NCBI RefSeq assembly: GCF_008107645.1
Contig: NZ_SDGY01000001.1
Location: 839,630 to 903,629 of the forward strand
DNA length: 64,000 bases
DNA from: Leuconostoc litchii
GTDB taxonomy: Bacteria > Bacillota > Bacilli > Lactobacillales > Lactobacillaceae
Reading direction: 5' to 3'
The notes under the pieces are model-generated. The model saw only the letters and a list, made by a program, of their open reading frames with translations. It ran no database searches and had not been told where the DNA came from. This document shows positions 28,102 to 38,823 of this stretch, in pieces. Every line of letters begins with the position of its first letter. Positions within the stretch are counted from its first letter, which is position 1. Both the position numbers and the translations under genes were made by a program.

Positions 28102-28730
28102 GTTGCATCAAATCTCTCTAAATGCCACGTTTTAATAATTGTGATTATTTTTTTAGCATAATTGGGGTCGGTGGCATATCCATCTTGTGTCAGGGCATTT
28201 GCTGCTACTACATAATCATCTGCGTTCAAGACATGTTGATATTGTTGCGCATTCCAACTTGTCCCATTATGAAGTAATTGTGCATGTGCTTTCATACTTT
28301 CTTGCCAACTATCATAGGCTGCAAAACGTCCTTGAATAGTAATCCAACTACCGTCAACATATTCTTGAGTCGGTAATACTGCACTTTTTTGTCCTACGTC
28401 CGCTTTAATACCATACAAATTATTATATTTTGTTGATAAAGTACTTGTGTGCCAATCAGACTCTAAAATAGCTTGCGCAACACTAATTGAAGCTAACACA
28501 CCGTATTTTTCTTGTAGTTCACGAGCATATGGAGCTAATTGATTAATCCAAGCTATTTTTCTATTTTCTTCACTATCAATACTTGTTTGATTTATTTTTG
28601 GACTTTGGTAGATAGCAGTTTCAGATGTTAAGGTAGCAACAATCACCAACACGACTAACAAACCAGATAATATTTGTAGTCGTTGCTTTTGCAAATTTTT
28701 TTTTGATTTTTTTCGCTTTCTTTTTGCCAT
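28092..28730 (-). CDS. Glucosaminidase (GH73) peptidoglycan hydrolase
   Basis: Small wall hydrolase of 212 residues. A very basic N-terminus (MAKRKRKKSKK) precedes one membrane segment (about 18-36), and the GH73 domain fills residues about 60-205 with catalytic Glu90 (VAQAILESDWHTS), YNNLYGIKAD and the YATDPNYAKKI C-terminal block. There are no LysM or other binding repeats. Its start overlaps the cydC stop by one base, so it is co-translated with the cytochrome bd operon; no functional link is obvious. Confidence 0.88.
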   Translation of the reverse strand: MAKRKRKKSKKNLQKQRLQILSGLLVVLVIVATLTSETAIYQSPKINQTSIDSEENRKIAWINQLAPYARELQEKYGVLASISVAQAILESDWHTSTLSTKYNNLYGIKADVGQKSAVLPTQEYVDGSWITIQGRFAAYDSWQESMKAHAQLLHNGTSWNAQQYQHVLNADDYVVAANALTQDGYATDPNYAKKIITIIKTWHLERFDATKK

Positions 28731-30451
28731 TAATATTGATCCATTAATAATAATTGTTTAAATCGCACTGAATTTTTATTTAATTCAGCTGGCGAACCAT
28801 TCAATGAAAATTTCCCATTCTCTAAAAAGTAAACTTTATCAACATTTTCTATTCCTGTCAAATGATGTGTAACCCATATAATGGTACGATCCTTAAGAAC
28901 AGAAAAAATTTGAGACAAAACTTCATATTCAGTCTTTGGATCTAGTGACACTGTTGGCTCATCTAATACTACAATAGGCGCATCTTGTAACATAATACGT
29001 GCTAAAGCAAAACGTTGTCGTTCCCCACCGGAAAATCGCGTCCCTGCTTCCTCCATTTGGGTATCATACCCATCTGATAACGAATTAATTAAAGGCTGTA
29101 ATCCTGCTTTTTTAATAGCAACTTTTACTTGTTCATCCGTCGCATGAATGTTACCCATACGTACATTATTCATAATTGTTGTATCAAATAAATAAGCTTG
29201 TTGATCTAATACGGCTACTAAACTCGACAGATGCCCTTGTAACTCTTTGATTGGTTTTCCACCAATGGTTACTTGTCCTGATACTGGTTGAACATCTCCT
29301 ACTAAAAGTTTCAAAAGGGTTGTTTTACCAGCACCAGATCGACCAAGTAACGCAATTTTTTCATTTGTAATTATGTCAAATGACAGATGATCAATAAGTA
29401 TTTTATGATCATACTTAAAAGTTACCTGATCAAATTTAATTACCGATGACTTTGGTATTTTGCTATTTGATACTGGTGATATTTCTGGCAAATTATTTAA
29501 GCGTGCAATACTATCTTCATAAAATGAGGCTTCACTAACGCCTTGATTAACACCAATAAAGCTATCTACTAATGGAAAAATAGCTAGTGTAAACGCTGCA
29601 ATATAATTAATCGTATCATCATTGCCAGAAAATTGATTAGCAGACCATATTAAAGTTACTATTATTAAAATTAACACAAGTATCTGAATACAAAAATCAC
29701 GCCACCAACCAATATTCATACTTTTGTTTTTTACTTGTGCCAATGCTTTCATCGTAGTGCCTTGATTTTTAACCAAATCCGTTTGTCGACCAGATAGCAC
29801 CCAATCTTGTAAACCTAAAATTGCATCAGTTGCATCAGTGTAAAGTTTTTGCTGTAGACTTTTTTGTCTTTGAACATCATGATAATTAGCAGCTAAGCTC
29901 ACTAATGGTATGATAATTAAAATAGCAGCTAATAGCATAAACCACCATAGTACAAACTGCCAATTAATTGAACCAACAGCCAGCGTCAAAAAAAGATATA
30001 GTAGCATTCCTGCCCCAAGCGGGAATAAGGTTCTAAGGTACAGGTTTTGTAAGCGATCTAAATCATCTGCCAACAAGCTAAGTATTTCACCTGTTTGTAG
30101 CTTTCCACGTATACTACTTGCAGTACTTGCAGCACTTTCATATAAACGTTTACGTGTTTTTGAAACAACACGTAGTACCCAATTATGCGATACTAACCTT
30201 TGTGCGTAGCGAAAAACAGGCCGAGCAATACCGAAGGCACGGGTCAATACGATGGGCACATAAATAATTAAAATATTAGACGGGTGTTGTGCTGACCGAG
30301 ATATTAAAAAACCTGATACAAACATTAATGCACCTGCTGCAAATGTGATCATAAAATTTAAAAATATTGACCAAAAAAGCCCAGATTTCTCTTGTTTAAG
30401 AAATGGTATAATCCATTGATCGTTTGATAATAAACTTTTCAATCGCTTCAT
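28730..30451 (-). CDS. cydC: Thiol/heme ABC exporter subunit CydC
   Basis: ABC half-transporter, 573 residues, with a six-segment membrane domain (about 20-310) and an ATPase domain: Walker A LGRSGAGKTTL, signature RFSGGERQRFALAR and Walker B IVVLDEPTVSLD. With its partner upstream it forms the CydDC heterodimer, which exports cysteine and glutathione or handles heme and is needed to assemble cytochrome bd. Start and previous stop overlap by one base. Names differ between Escherichia and Bacillus conventions; by order this would be cydD in Bacillus. Confidence 0.9.
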   Translation of the reverse strand: MKRLKSLLSNDQWIIPFLKQEKSGLFWSIFLNFMITFAAGALMFVSGFLISRSAQHPSNILIIYVPIVLTRAFGIARPVFRYAQRLVSHNWVLRVVSKTRKRLYESAASTASSIRGKLQTGEILSLLADDLDRLQNLYLRTLFPLGAGMLLYLFLTLAVGSINWQFVLWWFMLLAAILIIIPLVSLAANYHDVQRQKSLQQKLYTDATDAILGLQDWVLSGRQTDLVKNQGTTMKALAQVKNKSMNIGWWRDFCIQILVLILIIVTLIWSANQFSGNDDTINYIAAFTLAIFPLVDSFIGVNQGVSEASFYEDSIARLNNLPEISPVSNSKIPKSSVIKFDQVTFKYDHKILIDHLSFDIITNEKIALLGRSGAGKTTLLKLLVGDVQPVSGQVTIGGKPIKELQGHLSSLVAVLDQQAYLFDTTIMNNVRMGNIHATDEQVKVAIKKAGLQPLINSLSDGYDTQMEEAGTRFSGGERQRFALARIMLQDAPIVVLDEPTVSLDPKTEYEVLSQIFSVLKDRTIIWVTHHLTGIENVDKVYFLENGKFSLNGSPAELNKNSVRFKQLLLMDQY

Positions 30452-32175
30452 TATAGCCCCCCTTTGTGTAGTTCATGACGTAATGCGTTTAAATTACTTG
30501 TTTCATCCTCTAACAATACATCCGGTTGCCCAATTTCAACGATACTGCCCTCGCGCATTACAACAACCAAATCCATTTGATCTAACCAATGTAAACGATG
30601 AGTTGCAAATAATACTAAATGTTGATTTAAAATCGGTGCCATTGTCTTTTTCAAATCAATTTCAGTTTCAATGTCTAAATGAGCCGTGGGTTCATCAAAT
30701 AATAATACTTTTCTTGATGAGTCGAGAAGCATTCTTGCCAACGCGACACGCTGTGCTTGACCACCAGATAATTGACGACCACTTTCACCAATAATGGTAT
30801 CTAGTCCCTCAGGCAACTCATTTACTAAGTCATTTAAACCGGCCTGTTCAACAGCCTTATTGACGCTTTCATTCGTTGCACTCTTAGCATAAAATTTAAT
30901 ATTATTACGTAACGATTCGTGAAAAATATATGGAGACTGGGGCATATAAAAGAACTGTCGTTGCCATTCTTCTTGAGTTAAATGATTTATTTTTTGCCCA
31001 TTAACACTAATTTGGCCTTGATCAGGTTGTAAAAAACCGCCCAAAATACTTAATAACGTTGACTTACCAGATCCACTTTCACCAATCAAAGCAATTTTTT
31101 GATACCCTCGAGCTACTAATGAAATGTCATGCAAAGTGGTCTCGGCATTGTAAGAGAATTGTACATGACTCAATGATAGTTGGCTGTCACTTTGCCATGT
31201 AGTCAGTTGAAGCTGTTTTTTTTCTGAAATATTTTCAATGTCTATAACTTTCATAACATCAGTCAATGCATTTTTTCCATTTAATGTTGCATGATAATCA
31301 TCAGCAAAATTTCTCAAAGGTAAAAAATATTCCGGTGCTAAAATCAAAATTGTCAACGCTGGAAATAAAGTTATTTTGGTGTTCATTAAGTCCATACCTA
31401 AGAACACTGCAACAATAGCCACGGATAATGTAGTAAAGAAATCCAGAGCAAATGTCGAAGTAATAGCAACCCGTAAAGTTCTCATTGTTGTTTTACGGTA
31501 GTCTTCTGAAATATTATATATTTCATTACCATATGAATCCGACAATCCGAGTTGCTTTAATGTTGGTAAACCTCTTAGAGCATCAACGAATCGATTGTTT
31601 AAATTTTTAAAATTAGCAAATTCAGCATCAGCCTTACTCTGTGCTGCTAATCCTAAAATGATAAAAAATAAGATAATCACTGGAAATATCAATAACAAAA
31701 ATATACCTTGCTCCCACTGCAAATAAGTAATATAAATCAAAATGAGCCAAGGAATGATGCTTAAATCAAAAACCTTAATTAACAACAGTTGGAAGTAATT
31801 CTTTACATTATCTAATCCAGCACCCAAAGTAGTCACAGCATTTCCTGTACCAATTTTTTTAATAATGTTAGGTCCAATTTCAACATATTTAGCCAATAAT
31901 TGCACACGATAATTTTCAACTGTATGATCCGCAAACTTAGACATATGTTTATTTTTAAAAATAACTGTAAGTTGCCGAATAATAAAAGCAACAACGAACC
32001 ACAATATATTAAAAAAAGTCTGATTAATAGTTCTGCCTTGCCACAAATCTGTAATTATTTGAGCTAAAAAGACACCTTGAGCAATAATTGCTAAAGCTTG
32101 AATGCCTGTTAAAATCACTAAAATTATTAAAGATTGAATAATTCCTGGTAACGCAAAAAGTCTTTTATCTATCAT
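30451..32175 (-). CDS. cydD: Thiol/heme ABC exporter subunit CydD
   Basis: ABC half-transporter, 574 residues, partner of the following gene. It has a membrane domain (about 10-300; INQTFFNILWFVVAFIIRQL) followed by ATPase motifs: GESGSGKSTL, QLSGGQAQRVALARML and VLLFDEPTAHLD. It follows cydB after 105 bases that contain a hairpin, so its level may be lower than that of cydAB. In Bacillus nomenclature the first transporter gene after cydB is cydC. Confidence 0.9.
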   Translation of the reverse strand: MIDKRLFALPGIIQSLIILVILTGIQALAIIAQGVFLAQIITDLWQGRTINQTFFNILWFVVAFIIRQLTVIFKNKHMSKFADHTVENYRVQLLAKYVEIGPNIIKKIGTGNAVTTLGAGLDNVKNYFQLLLIKVFDLSIIPWLILIYITYLQWEQGIFLLLIFPVIILFFIILGLAAQSKADAEFANFKNLNNRFVDALRGLPTLKQLGLSDSYGNEIYNISEDYRKTTMRTLRVAITSTFALDFFTTLSVAIVAVFLGMDLMNTKITLFPALTILILAPEYFLPLRNFADDYHATLNGKNALTDVMKVIDIENISEKKQLQLTTWQSDSQLSLSHVQFSYNAETTLHDISLVARGYQKIALIGESGSGKSTLLSILGGFLQPDQGQISVNGQKINHLTQEEWQRQFFYMPQSPYIFHESLRNNIKFYAKSATNESVNKAVEQAGLNDLVNELPEGLDTIIGESGRQLSGGQAQRVALARMLLDSSRKVLLFDEPTAHLDIETEIDLKKTMAPILNQHLVLFATHRLHWLDQMDLVVVMREGSIVEIGQPDVLLEDETSNLNALRHELHKGGL

Positions 32176-32240
32176 TTTGTTTATCTCGTTTAAGTATCAT
32201 TTATTTCTCAATATTTATACTTTAACACTCTCCTTAAATC

Positions 32241-32274
32241 AAAAAACGCCTACAACCAATTGTAAACGTTTTTT
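32241..32274 (-). terminator. Intra-operon hairpin between cydB and cydD
   Basis: Stem starting AAAAAACG and ending CGTTTTTT, with an inner TTACAA/TTGTAG pairing, followed by T-rich sequence on the minus strand. It lies seven bases past the cydB stop and probably attenuates cydDC. Confidence 0.7.
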
Positions 32275-32280
32275 GAATGA

Positions 32281-33294
32281 TTATTCAACAACCTTGTCTG
32301 CCACTATTCGCTTACGGAAAACCCAGAAGCTCCATATTTGGTATCCTAAGGTTAATGGTAGCGCTGTTAATACAACAAACGACATCACTTTCAATGTATA
32401 TGGTGATGATGATGCATTAATAATTTCTAGACTGTGCAACGGATTGTTAGCTACCATTAGACGTGGGAACATGCCAGTAAACAGTAATACAACAACGCCC
32501 ACTAAAGTTATTCCTGACAAAATAAACGGTATCATTTCTTGTTTCTGATTAACTGTTAGATACCAACCAATTACTGTTGATAAAACAATAATAAGCAATA
32601 TCAACAAAGTTAAGATTGTTTTTGTTTGTAGGAAATCAGTGTAGAAAAATAATAGTATTGCAAACAATGCTTCACCAGCTAACAATATTGGGTACAGAAT
32701 TTTTAACTGTGCCATCGCACGAACTCTTATATCACCAATAATGCGTACCCTGGTATAGTTCAAACCATGCACATAGCTCATTAAAGTCACTGCAACACCG
32801 CCAACTATTGTAAACGGTGTAACATAATCAAAAAATCCTGCTGATAAATTACCCTTAGCATCCATTGGCATGCCAGAGACCATAGCTGTGAAAATCATTC
32901 CTAAGAAAAATGGTGCGATAAACGATGAAATAGCGATTAAACGTTCCCATAGCTGTGAACCCTGAATCGTTGGCATATGTTCACGAAACTCAAAGGATAC
33001 ACCTCTATAAATTAATGCCATTAGAACAATAAACAGCAATAAATAAAATCCTGAAAACAGTGAAGCATACCAATATGGAAAGGCAGCAAACATAGCTCCA
33101 CCAGCGGTAATCAGCCAAACTTCGTTAGCATCCCAGTGAGGCCCAATTGCTTCATAAAGTGCTTGACGGTCCTTTTGATCACGAGAATTGAAAACAAATT
33201 GCATACCGATACCAAAGTCATAACCTTCTAAGAAAAAGAATCCTGACCACAATACAGCAATCAAAACAAACCAAGTAATTTGTAAGAAACTCAT
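32281..33294 (-). CDS. cydB: Cytochrome bd ubiquinol oxidase subunit II
   Basis: Membrane subunit of the terminal oxidase, 337 residues with about eight or nine hydrophobic segments. The N-terminal block (FFLEGYDFGIGMQF) and DANEVWLITAGGAMFAAFP are typical for CydB. It overlaps cydA by one base. With CydA it oxidises menaquinol and reduces oxygen; lactic acid bacteria usually need added heme (and often menaquinone) for activity, and no synthesis genes for either are present in the window. Confidence 0.96.
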   Translation of the reverse strand: MSFLQITWFVLIAVLWSGFFFLEGYDFGIGMQFVFNSRDQKDRQALYEAIGPHWDANEVWLITAGGAMFAAFPYWYASLFSGFYLLLFIVLMALIYRGVSFEFREHMPTIQGSQLWERLIAISSFIAPFFLGMIFTAMVSGMPMDAKGNLSAGFFDYVTPFTIVGGVAVTLMSYVHGLNYTRVRIIGDIRVRAMAQLKILYPILLAGEALFAILLFFYTDFLQTKTILTLLILLIIVLSTVIGWYLTVNQKQEMIPFILSGITLVGVVVLLFTGMFPRLMVANNPLHSLEIINASSSPYTLKVMSFVVLTALPLTLGYQIWSFWVFRKRIVADKVVE

Positions 33295-34769
33295 TATGCT
33301 CTCTCCTCACTTCCTATCAAATCTTCATACGGATCACGTGGTGATAATTCTGCTTCCCTTTCAGCGTCTGGCCCAGCATGTAGTGCACGGCGAGATAGCC
33401 AAATCATGACACCACCAAGAGCAGCAAACGTTAAGAAGTAGATAATATTTGAAATAAGTAGTGAAGCGGCTGATACATTCGGTGAAACAGCATCGGCGAT
33501 TGTCATTAAGCCATAAACAACCCAAGGGTAGCGACCTAATTCTGTGACTAACCAACCCGCTGTATTCACAACAAATGGGAAAAAGGTCATAATACCTAGT
33601 ATCCATAAGAACCAACGTTGCGTTAAAATCAAATCAGTTTTCTTTCGGTTAAACCAAAGAGCAACCACTGCGATAAAGCCAAGCAATCCAGCGCCCATTG
33701 CCATTACACGGAAAGCATAGAACAATGTATTTTCTGGCACATAGTAGTTTTTAATGCCATCATGCGTTTTACCATATTTCTTTTCAAATTGTTTATTTAA
33801 TTCTGTAGTTCCTGTAGTTTTACCACCAGTCAAGGAATGATTGCCTAAAATCGATAATGCATATGGTACTTCAATTCTAGCAATCACTTTGTGTGTTTTA
33901 GGGTTGGTAACAGAAATGAGCGACCATGGCTGTGCCTTATCAGCACGCTTTGATGAATCTATTGTTTCATCAACGCCCTCCATAGCAGCATATTTCATTG
34001 GTTGCATAGACTGCAATTCAAAAGCGTGTTGGTCACCTGTAAATACGGCACCACCAACACCGATTAAACCAACAATTAAAGCAATGTTAATTGATTTACG
34101 GAAAAATATAACCTGTGAGTCGTCTTTTTTCAGTTTTAATAACTTAAAAGCAGACATGCCAGCAACTATAAAGCCACCTGTGACTAACGTCCCTACAATA
34201 ACGTGCGGAAATTCAATCCACAACTGTCTATTCGTCAATAAAGCACCTATGCTGGTTAACTGTGCACGACCTAGATGATTGTCAATCGCATAACCGACTG
34301 GATTTTGCATAAATGAATTGGCAGCCAAAATCCATAAAGCGGATAGACTAGAAGCAATAGCTACTATCCAAATGAAGAGGACATGAACGATTGGCTTGAA
34401 TCGATCCCACGTAAATGACCATAGCCCAATAAAAGTTGATTCAGCAAAGAATGCTACTAATGCTTCTATGGCCAAAGGTGCGCCAAAAATATCACCAACA
34501 TAACGTGAATATTCTGACCAGTTCATGCCAAACTGAAATTCTTGAATAATACCAGTTACAACACCAACAGCAAAACTCAATAAGAAAATTTTACTCCAAA
34601 ATTGCGCCATTTTCTTGTAAATTTCGTCTTTTTTGATAACATACATGGTTTCCATCAAAGCAACTACCACTCCAAGACCGATTGACATCGGTACAAAGAA
34701 GAAGTGGAATATTGTCGTCATTGCAAACTGGAAACGGGCTAAATCAAGTATGCCCACTAACGTAACCAT
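33294..34769 (-). CDS. cydA: Cytochrome bd ubiquinol oxidase subunit I
   Basis: Heme-binding subunit of cytochrome bd, 491 residues from ATG 34767-34769, which is preceded by GGAGG at seven bases; a frame to 34790 would include that site. Heme ligands seen are the His in TTIFHFFFVP near the N-terminus, His in WIEFPHVIVG and Met in VVYGLMTIAD. The Q loop is short, as in Firmicutes. It heads cydA-cydB-cydD-cydC and a glucosaminidase gene. No clear Rex or cre site was found in the 185 bases upstream. Confidence 0.96.
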   Translation of the reverse strand: MVTLVGILDLARFQFAMTTIFHFFFVPMSIGLGVVVALMETMYVIKKDEIYKKMAQFWSKIFLLSFAVGVVTGIIQEFQFGMNWSEYSRYVGDIFGAPLAIEALVAFFAESTFIGLWSFTWDRFKPIVHVLFIWIVAIASSLSALWILAANSFMQNPVGYAIDNHLGRAQLTSIGALLTNRQLWIEFPHVIVGTLVTGGFIVAGMSAFKLLKLKKDDSQVIFFRKSINIALIVGLIGVGGAVFTGDQHAFELQSMQPMKYAAMEGVDETIDSSKRADKAQPWSLISVTNPKTHKVIARIEVPYALSILGNHSLTGGKTTGTTELNKQFEKKYGKTHDGIKNYYVPENTLFYAFRVMAMGAGLLGFIAVVALWFNRKKTDLILTQRWFLWILGIMTFFPFVVNTAGWLVTELGRYPWVVYGLMTIADAVSPNVSAASLLISNIIYFLTFAALGGVMIWLSRRALHAGPDAEREAELSPRDPYEDLIGSEERA

Positions 34770-34904
34770 AACTATTCCTCCACAAGGCACAACATCATAC
34801 TCATGCCCATCTCAAATATTTAAACCAATCTAAATTAGATAGTTTTTACATTTTATAGTTTATCACTTGATAAGCCATGATGGAAGAGATTTAACTGTAT
34901 TTAA

Positions 34905-34936
34905 ATAAAAAATACCCATGATTATTAATCATGAAT
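34905..34936 (-). terminator. Terminator after yrzB
   Basis: Stem CATGATTA/TAATCATG followed by a T-rich run on the minus strand, upstream of cydA. Confidence 0.75.
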
Positions 34937-34954
34937 ATTTCATATCCTAGCAAT

Positions 34955-35254
34955 TTAACTGAAATTAGAATCATCTTCAAGGAAGGTATTCAAAACTTCT
35001 TCAACCATATCCCATTCCTTATCATCTTCAATTTGAATTAGCTCTTCTTCTGTAGCTTCGCCATTTTCATCAGGGTTAAAGATATAAGCTTGAATATCTA
35101 CTTCTTCATCATCTTCAATACCCTCTGGTACTAACAAAATATAATCTTTTTTATATTCATCTGAATGAAAGGTGAATAATACTTCGAAAAGTGCTTCATC
35201 ACCATTCTCATCAATTAATGTAATCTTTTGTGCTTCTGCGTTGTTTTCGCTCAT
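34955..35254 (-). CDS. yrzB: DUF1292 protein YrzB
   Basis: 99-residue acidic cytoplasmic protein of the UPF0473/DUF1292 family (ITLIDENGDEALFEVLFTF, YILLVPEG), conserved in Firmicutes next to ruvX and ireB. More than a quarter of residues are Asp or Glu. Role unknown. It is separated from ruvX by a hairpin. Confidence 0.88.
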   Translation of the reverse strand: MSENNAEAQKITLIDENGDEALFEVLFTFHSDEYKKDYILLVPEGIEDDEEVDIQAYIFNPDENGEATEEELIQIEDDKEWDMVEEVLNTFLEDDSNFS

Positions 35255-35295
35255 GTTTTTTTCCTTAGTTTAGATGTTCTGTAATTTATTATACA

Positions 35296-35329
35296 ATAAA
35301 AGCCTTGTTCCGTATAGGGACAAAGCTTT
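35296..35329 (-). terminator. Hairpin between ruvX and yrzB
   Basis: A 13-bp stem with two wobble positions (AAAGC arm) and a five-base loop, followed by T-rich sequence on the minus strand. It may be a partial terminator because yrzB follows without an obvious promoter. Confidence 0.7.
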
Positions 35330-35333
35330 CAAA

Positions 35334-35765
35334 CTATTTTGTTAACTTACCTTTTGAATCTAAATAATTCTGTAAAATAAACTCAGCAGCTATTTTATCA
35401 ATAACTTTTTTACGCTTCTTACGTGAAATATTAGCTTCTTCAATTAGCATACGTTCGGCTTCAACGGTAGTCAATCTTTCATCTTGAAAATCTGTTGATA
35501 ATCCAAACCGATTTTCAATCATTTGTGCGTAGTTTCTTGCTGCTTCTGCACGTGGTCCCTCAGTATTGTTCATGTTCTTTGGTAACCCAAGGACAACTCC
35601 TTGAACATTTTTTTCAGTAATGATTTCGCCAAGACGATCAAGACCAAACTCTTTTTCATCTTCATTGATACGAATAATTTCTACTCCTTGAGCAGTCCAC
35701 CCCATTGGATCACTGACTGCCACGCCAACTGTACGGCTACCAACATCTAATCCTAATATTCGCAT
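35334..35765 (-). CDS. ruvX: Putative pre-16S rRNA nuclease / Holliday junction resolvase YqgF
   Basis: RNase H-fold protein of 143 residues with the family pattern [18 protein letters not shown] at the N-terminus (first catalytic Asp), [14 protein letters not shown], and [16 protein letters not shown] with later acidic residues. YqgF is implicated in 16S rRNA 5' maturation. It overlaps the ireB stop by one base and belongs to the conserved ireB-ruvX-yrzB group. Confidence 0.93.
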   Translation of the reverse strand: MRILGLDVGSRTVGVAVSDPMGWTAQGVEIIRINEDEKEFGLDRLGEIITEKNVQGVVLGLPKNMNNTEGPRAEAARNYAQMIENRFGLSTDFQDERLTTVEAERMLIEEANISRKKRKKVIDKIAAEFILQNYLDSKGKLTK

Positions 35766-36016
35766 TATTTTTTTAAATAGGCGTGCACAAGTTCTTCTAT
35801 GATTTCGTCACGTTCATGGCGTTTAATCAAATTACGCGCATCGTTTAAGCGAGGAATATAGGCTGGATCACCAGACATCAAATAACCAACGATTTGGTTA
35901 ATTGGATTATAGCCTTTTTCTTCCAATGCATTGTACACGATTTCAAGCGTTTCATGAATATCTTTTGGCATTTGATTACCGAAATCAAATATCGCTGTTT
36001 CGTCTCCGACTGTCAT
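35765..36016 (-). CDS. ireB: IreB family regulatory phosphoprotein
   Basis: 83-residue cytoplasmic protein of the UPF0297 (YrzL) family ([39 protein letters not shown]). In Enterococcus it is a substrate of the PASTA kinase IreK and affects cephalosporin tolerance. GGAG lies eight bases before the ATG, and a good promoter is upstream. Confidence 0.92.
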   Translation of the reverse strand: MTVGDETAIFDFGNQMPKDIHETLEIVYNALEEKGYNPINQIVGYLMSGDPAYIPRLNDARNLIKRHERDEIIEELVHAYLKK

Positions 36017-36070
36017 AGCACACGCTCCTTTCTTTATAAATTATCTCTAAACTAACCTGTTTGTTCACTC

Positions 36071-36100
36071 ATTATACTACGCAATAATCGTATCAATCAA
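36071..36100 (-). promoter_or_regulatory. Promoter of ireB-ruvX-yrzB
   Basis: TTGATT (36095-36100) and TATAAT (36071-36076) on the minus strand, 18 bases apart. Confidence 0.7.
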
Positions 36101-36112
36101 GTTACAAATAAG

Positions 36113-38794
36113 TTACTTATTTGCTAAGAATGCAGTGGCTTCAGTAAAAGCATCTTCGATGCCTGCAGCGTTTTTACCGCCAGCTTGTGCCATATCTGGA
36201 CGGCCACCACCGCCACCACCAATACGAGGTGCAATAGCTTTGATTAAATCCCCAGCCTTAATACCTGCTTGATTAGCTGCTAGGGATGCTGCCACAATTA
36301 ATGAAACTTTTCCTTCAACTACTGTCGCTAAAATTAAAATATCTGATGGATAAGTTTCTTTCCAATTATCAGCAACTTGGCGCAATCCATCCATGCCAGA
36401 TACCTTTAACTGTGAAGCAATATAAGTATGACCATTAATGGTGTGCACATCATCAAATATTTCACCAGCCGTAGCATTAGCTAGTTGAGATTCTAGTGAC
36501 TCAACTTTTCGTTGCGCTATGCGTAAATCATTTTGCAAATCATAAACCTTTTCTGGCGCGTCAATTGATTTTTGTGCTTTTAGCGTAGTTGCAATATCTT
36601 TCAGCGCCTTTTCTTCAGCCTTATATTGCGATAATGCTTGCAATCCAGTCACTGCTTCTATACGACGTACACCAGCACCAATACCAGATTCACTAACTAT
36701 CTTGAAAAGACCTAATTCTGAAGTTGAAGTAGCGTGTGTACCACCATCAAACTCTTTGTTAAAATTACCAATTGATACAACACGAACTTTGTCACCATAT
36801 TTTTCGCCAAATACTGCAACTGCACCTAATTTCTTAGCAGATTCAATATCAGTTTCCAACCAATTAACAGGCAGATTTTTAGCAATTTCCTCATTCATAA
36901 GTGTTTCTATGTTATCTAGATTTTTTTCAGAAACCGGTCCTTCATGGTTAAAATCAAAGCGTAAATACTCTGGTTCTACCAAAGAACCAGCCTGATGAAC
37001 ATCGCCACCAAGTATGTTACGCAAGGATTGATCTAACATATGTGTAGCAGTATGATTTTTAGAAACAGCAATATGACGTGCCATATCAATCTTCAAATCT
37101 ACCTTGTCCCCTAAAGCAAATCCCGAAATAGTATTCACTGTATGAATATGTTGACCATTTGGTGCTTTTTGAACATCCACAACTCGAGCAAGGACATGAC
37201 CATTAACACTTAACACATCTCCAAAATCAGGAACCTGTCCACCCATTTCAGCATAAAATGGTGTTACGTCAAAAACTAATTGCACGGTGCGATCAGCATC
37301 CACTGTATCCAATAAAGCATCCACACCTTGATTATCTTGACCAATAATAGCGACAATCTCTGCATCATTTACTTCAGTTTGAGACCAGCCAACGTATTTA
37401 GAGTCTACATGTAAATCAGTTAAAACAGCGTTTTGAACACCCATTGATTTATTATTAGAACGAGCGGCACGAGCACGGGTTCTCTGTTCTTGTAATGCTT
37501 CATCATAGCCATCAACATCAATGGTTAATCCTGACTCTTCCGCTTGTTCTTGTGTTAATTCCAATGGAAATCCATAAGTATCAGATAATTTGAAAGCATC
37601 GGCACCGCTAATTTGGTTTTGCCCACTCTTTTTAGCTTCTTCAATAACGGTATTTAACAAAGATAAGCCACCTGTTAATGTTGCATTAAAACGCTTTTCT
37701 TCGGCTGCAACTGTCTTTTGAATTTTGGTAACATTCTGCTTAATTTCTGGATAATAACTTTCCATGATGTCACCAACAAATGGTACCAAGTTTGTTAAAA
37801 ATTGACCTTTAATACCGAGCTTTTGTCCATGCAACACAGCACGACGAAGCAAACGACGAATTACATAACCACGACCTTCATTAGAAGGTCGTGCGCCATC
37901 ACCAATAGCAAACGTTATAGCACGAATATGGTCAGCAATAACTTTGAAACTAATATTTACTTCAGAATCAGCACGATCATCATACATAAATCCATTAGCT
38001 AAATTTTCTGTAGCATGTATGATTGGCAAGAACAAGTCTGTATCAAAATTAGTACGACCATTTTGGAAAACCGATACAACACGTTCTAATCCCATTCCCG
38101 TATCAATATTTTTATGTGGTAATTCTGGATACTGCGAGTTATCAGTTAAACCAGGTAGATGATTGAATTGTGAAAAGACAAGGTTCCAGATTTCTAGGTA
38201 TCGTTCATTTTCTCCACCTGGGTACATTTCTGGATCATCATCTGCTAAATCTTGAAAAGCTACACCACGGTCAAAGAATATTTCAGAATCAGGACCAGAC
38301 GGACCTTCGCCAATATCCCAAAAATTATCCTCTACTTCATAGATATGATCATCTGGTAAACTTGTTTTTTCTTGCCAAATTTTTTTAGCTTCCTGATCTT
38401 TAGGATATACCGTTACGTATAATTTTTCTGGATCCAAACCATACCATTCCGGACTAGTTAATAATTCCCAAGCCCATGGAATCGCTTGTTCTTTGAAATA
38501 ATCACCAATAGAAAAATTCCCCATCATTTCAAACAGTGTGTGATGTCGTGCTGTTTTGCCAACATTTTCGATATCATTTGTTCGAATAGCTTTTTGTGCA
38601 TTTGTAATTCGCGGATTACTAGGTACAATAGTACCATCAAAGTATTTCTTCAAGGTTGCAACACCTGAATTAATCCATAACAATGTTGGATCATCTTGCG
38701 GAATTAAATTTTTTGACGGTACGACTTCATGTCCTTTAGAAGCAAAAAAATCTAAAAACATTTGTCGAATCTCTGATGAGCTTAATTCTTTCAT
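36113..38794 (-). CDS. alaS: Alanyl-tRNA synthetase
   Basis: Class II synthetase of 893 residues charging tRNA-Ala. The catalytic core is at the N-terminus ([36 protein letters not shown]), followed by the editing domain with [12 protein letters not shown] and the C-Ala domain ending in the glycine-rich [18 protein letters not shown]. Length is slightly above the usual 870-880. AAGGAG precedes the ATG by 10 bases. Expression is controlled by a T-box leader upstream. Confidence 0.97.
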   Translation of the reverse strand: MKELSSSEIRQMFLDFFASKGHEVVPSKNLIPQDDPTLLWINSGVATLKKYFDGTIVPSNPRITNAQKAIRTNDIENVGKTARHHTLFEMMGNFSIGDYFKEQAIPWAWELLTSPEWYGLDPEKLYVTVYPKDQEAKKIWQEKTSLPDDHIYEVEDNFWDIGEGPSGPDSEIFFDRGVAFQDLADDDPEMYPGGENERYLEIWNLVFSQFNHLPGLTDNSQYPELPHKNIDTGMGLERVVSVFQNGRTNFDTDLFLPIIHATENLANGFMYDDRADSEVNISFKVIADHIRAITFAIGDGARPSNEGRGYVIRRLLRRAVLHGQKLGIKGQFLTNLVPFVGDIMESYYPEIKQNVTKIQKTVAAEEKRFNATLTGGLSLLNTVIEEAKKSGQNQISGADAFKLSDTYGFPLELTQEQAEESGLTIDVDGYDEALQEQRTRARAARSNNKSMGVQNAVLTDLHVDSKYVGWSQTEVNDAEIVAIIGQDNQGVDALLDTVDADRTVQLVFDVTPFYAEMGGQVPDFGDVLSVNGHVLARVVDVQKAPNGQHIHTVNTISGFALGDKVDLKIDMARHIAVSKNHTATHMLDQSLRNILGGDVHQAGSLVEPEYLRFDFNHEGPVSEKNLDNIETLMNEEIAKNLPVNWLETDIESAKKLGAVAVFGEKYGDKVRVVSIGNFNKEFDGGTHATSTSELGLFKIVSESGIGAGVRRIEAVTGLQALSQYKAEEKALKDIATTLKAQKSIDAPEKVYDLQNDLRIAQRKVESLESQLANATAGEIFDDVHTINGHTYIASQLKVSGMDGLRQVADNWKETYPSDILILATVVEGKVSLIVAASLAANQAGIKAGDLIKAIAPRIGGGGGGRPDMAQAGGKNAAGIEDAFTEATAFLANK

Positions 38795-38823
38795 AAATTA
38801 TATTCTCCTTAAATAATATAAAA

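Noticed and set aside
33841-34278. 145-codon plus-strand frame opposite cydA
   Set aside because: Lies wholly within cydA, with no initiation signal and no recognisable domain; an antisense shadow.
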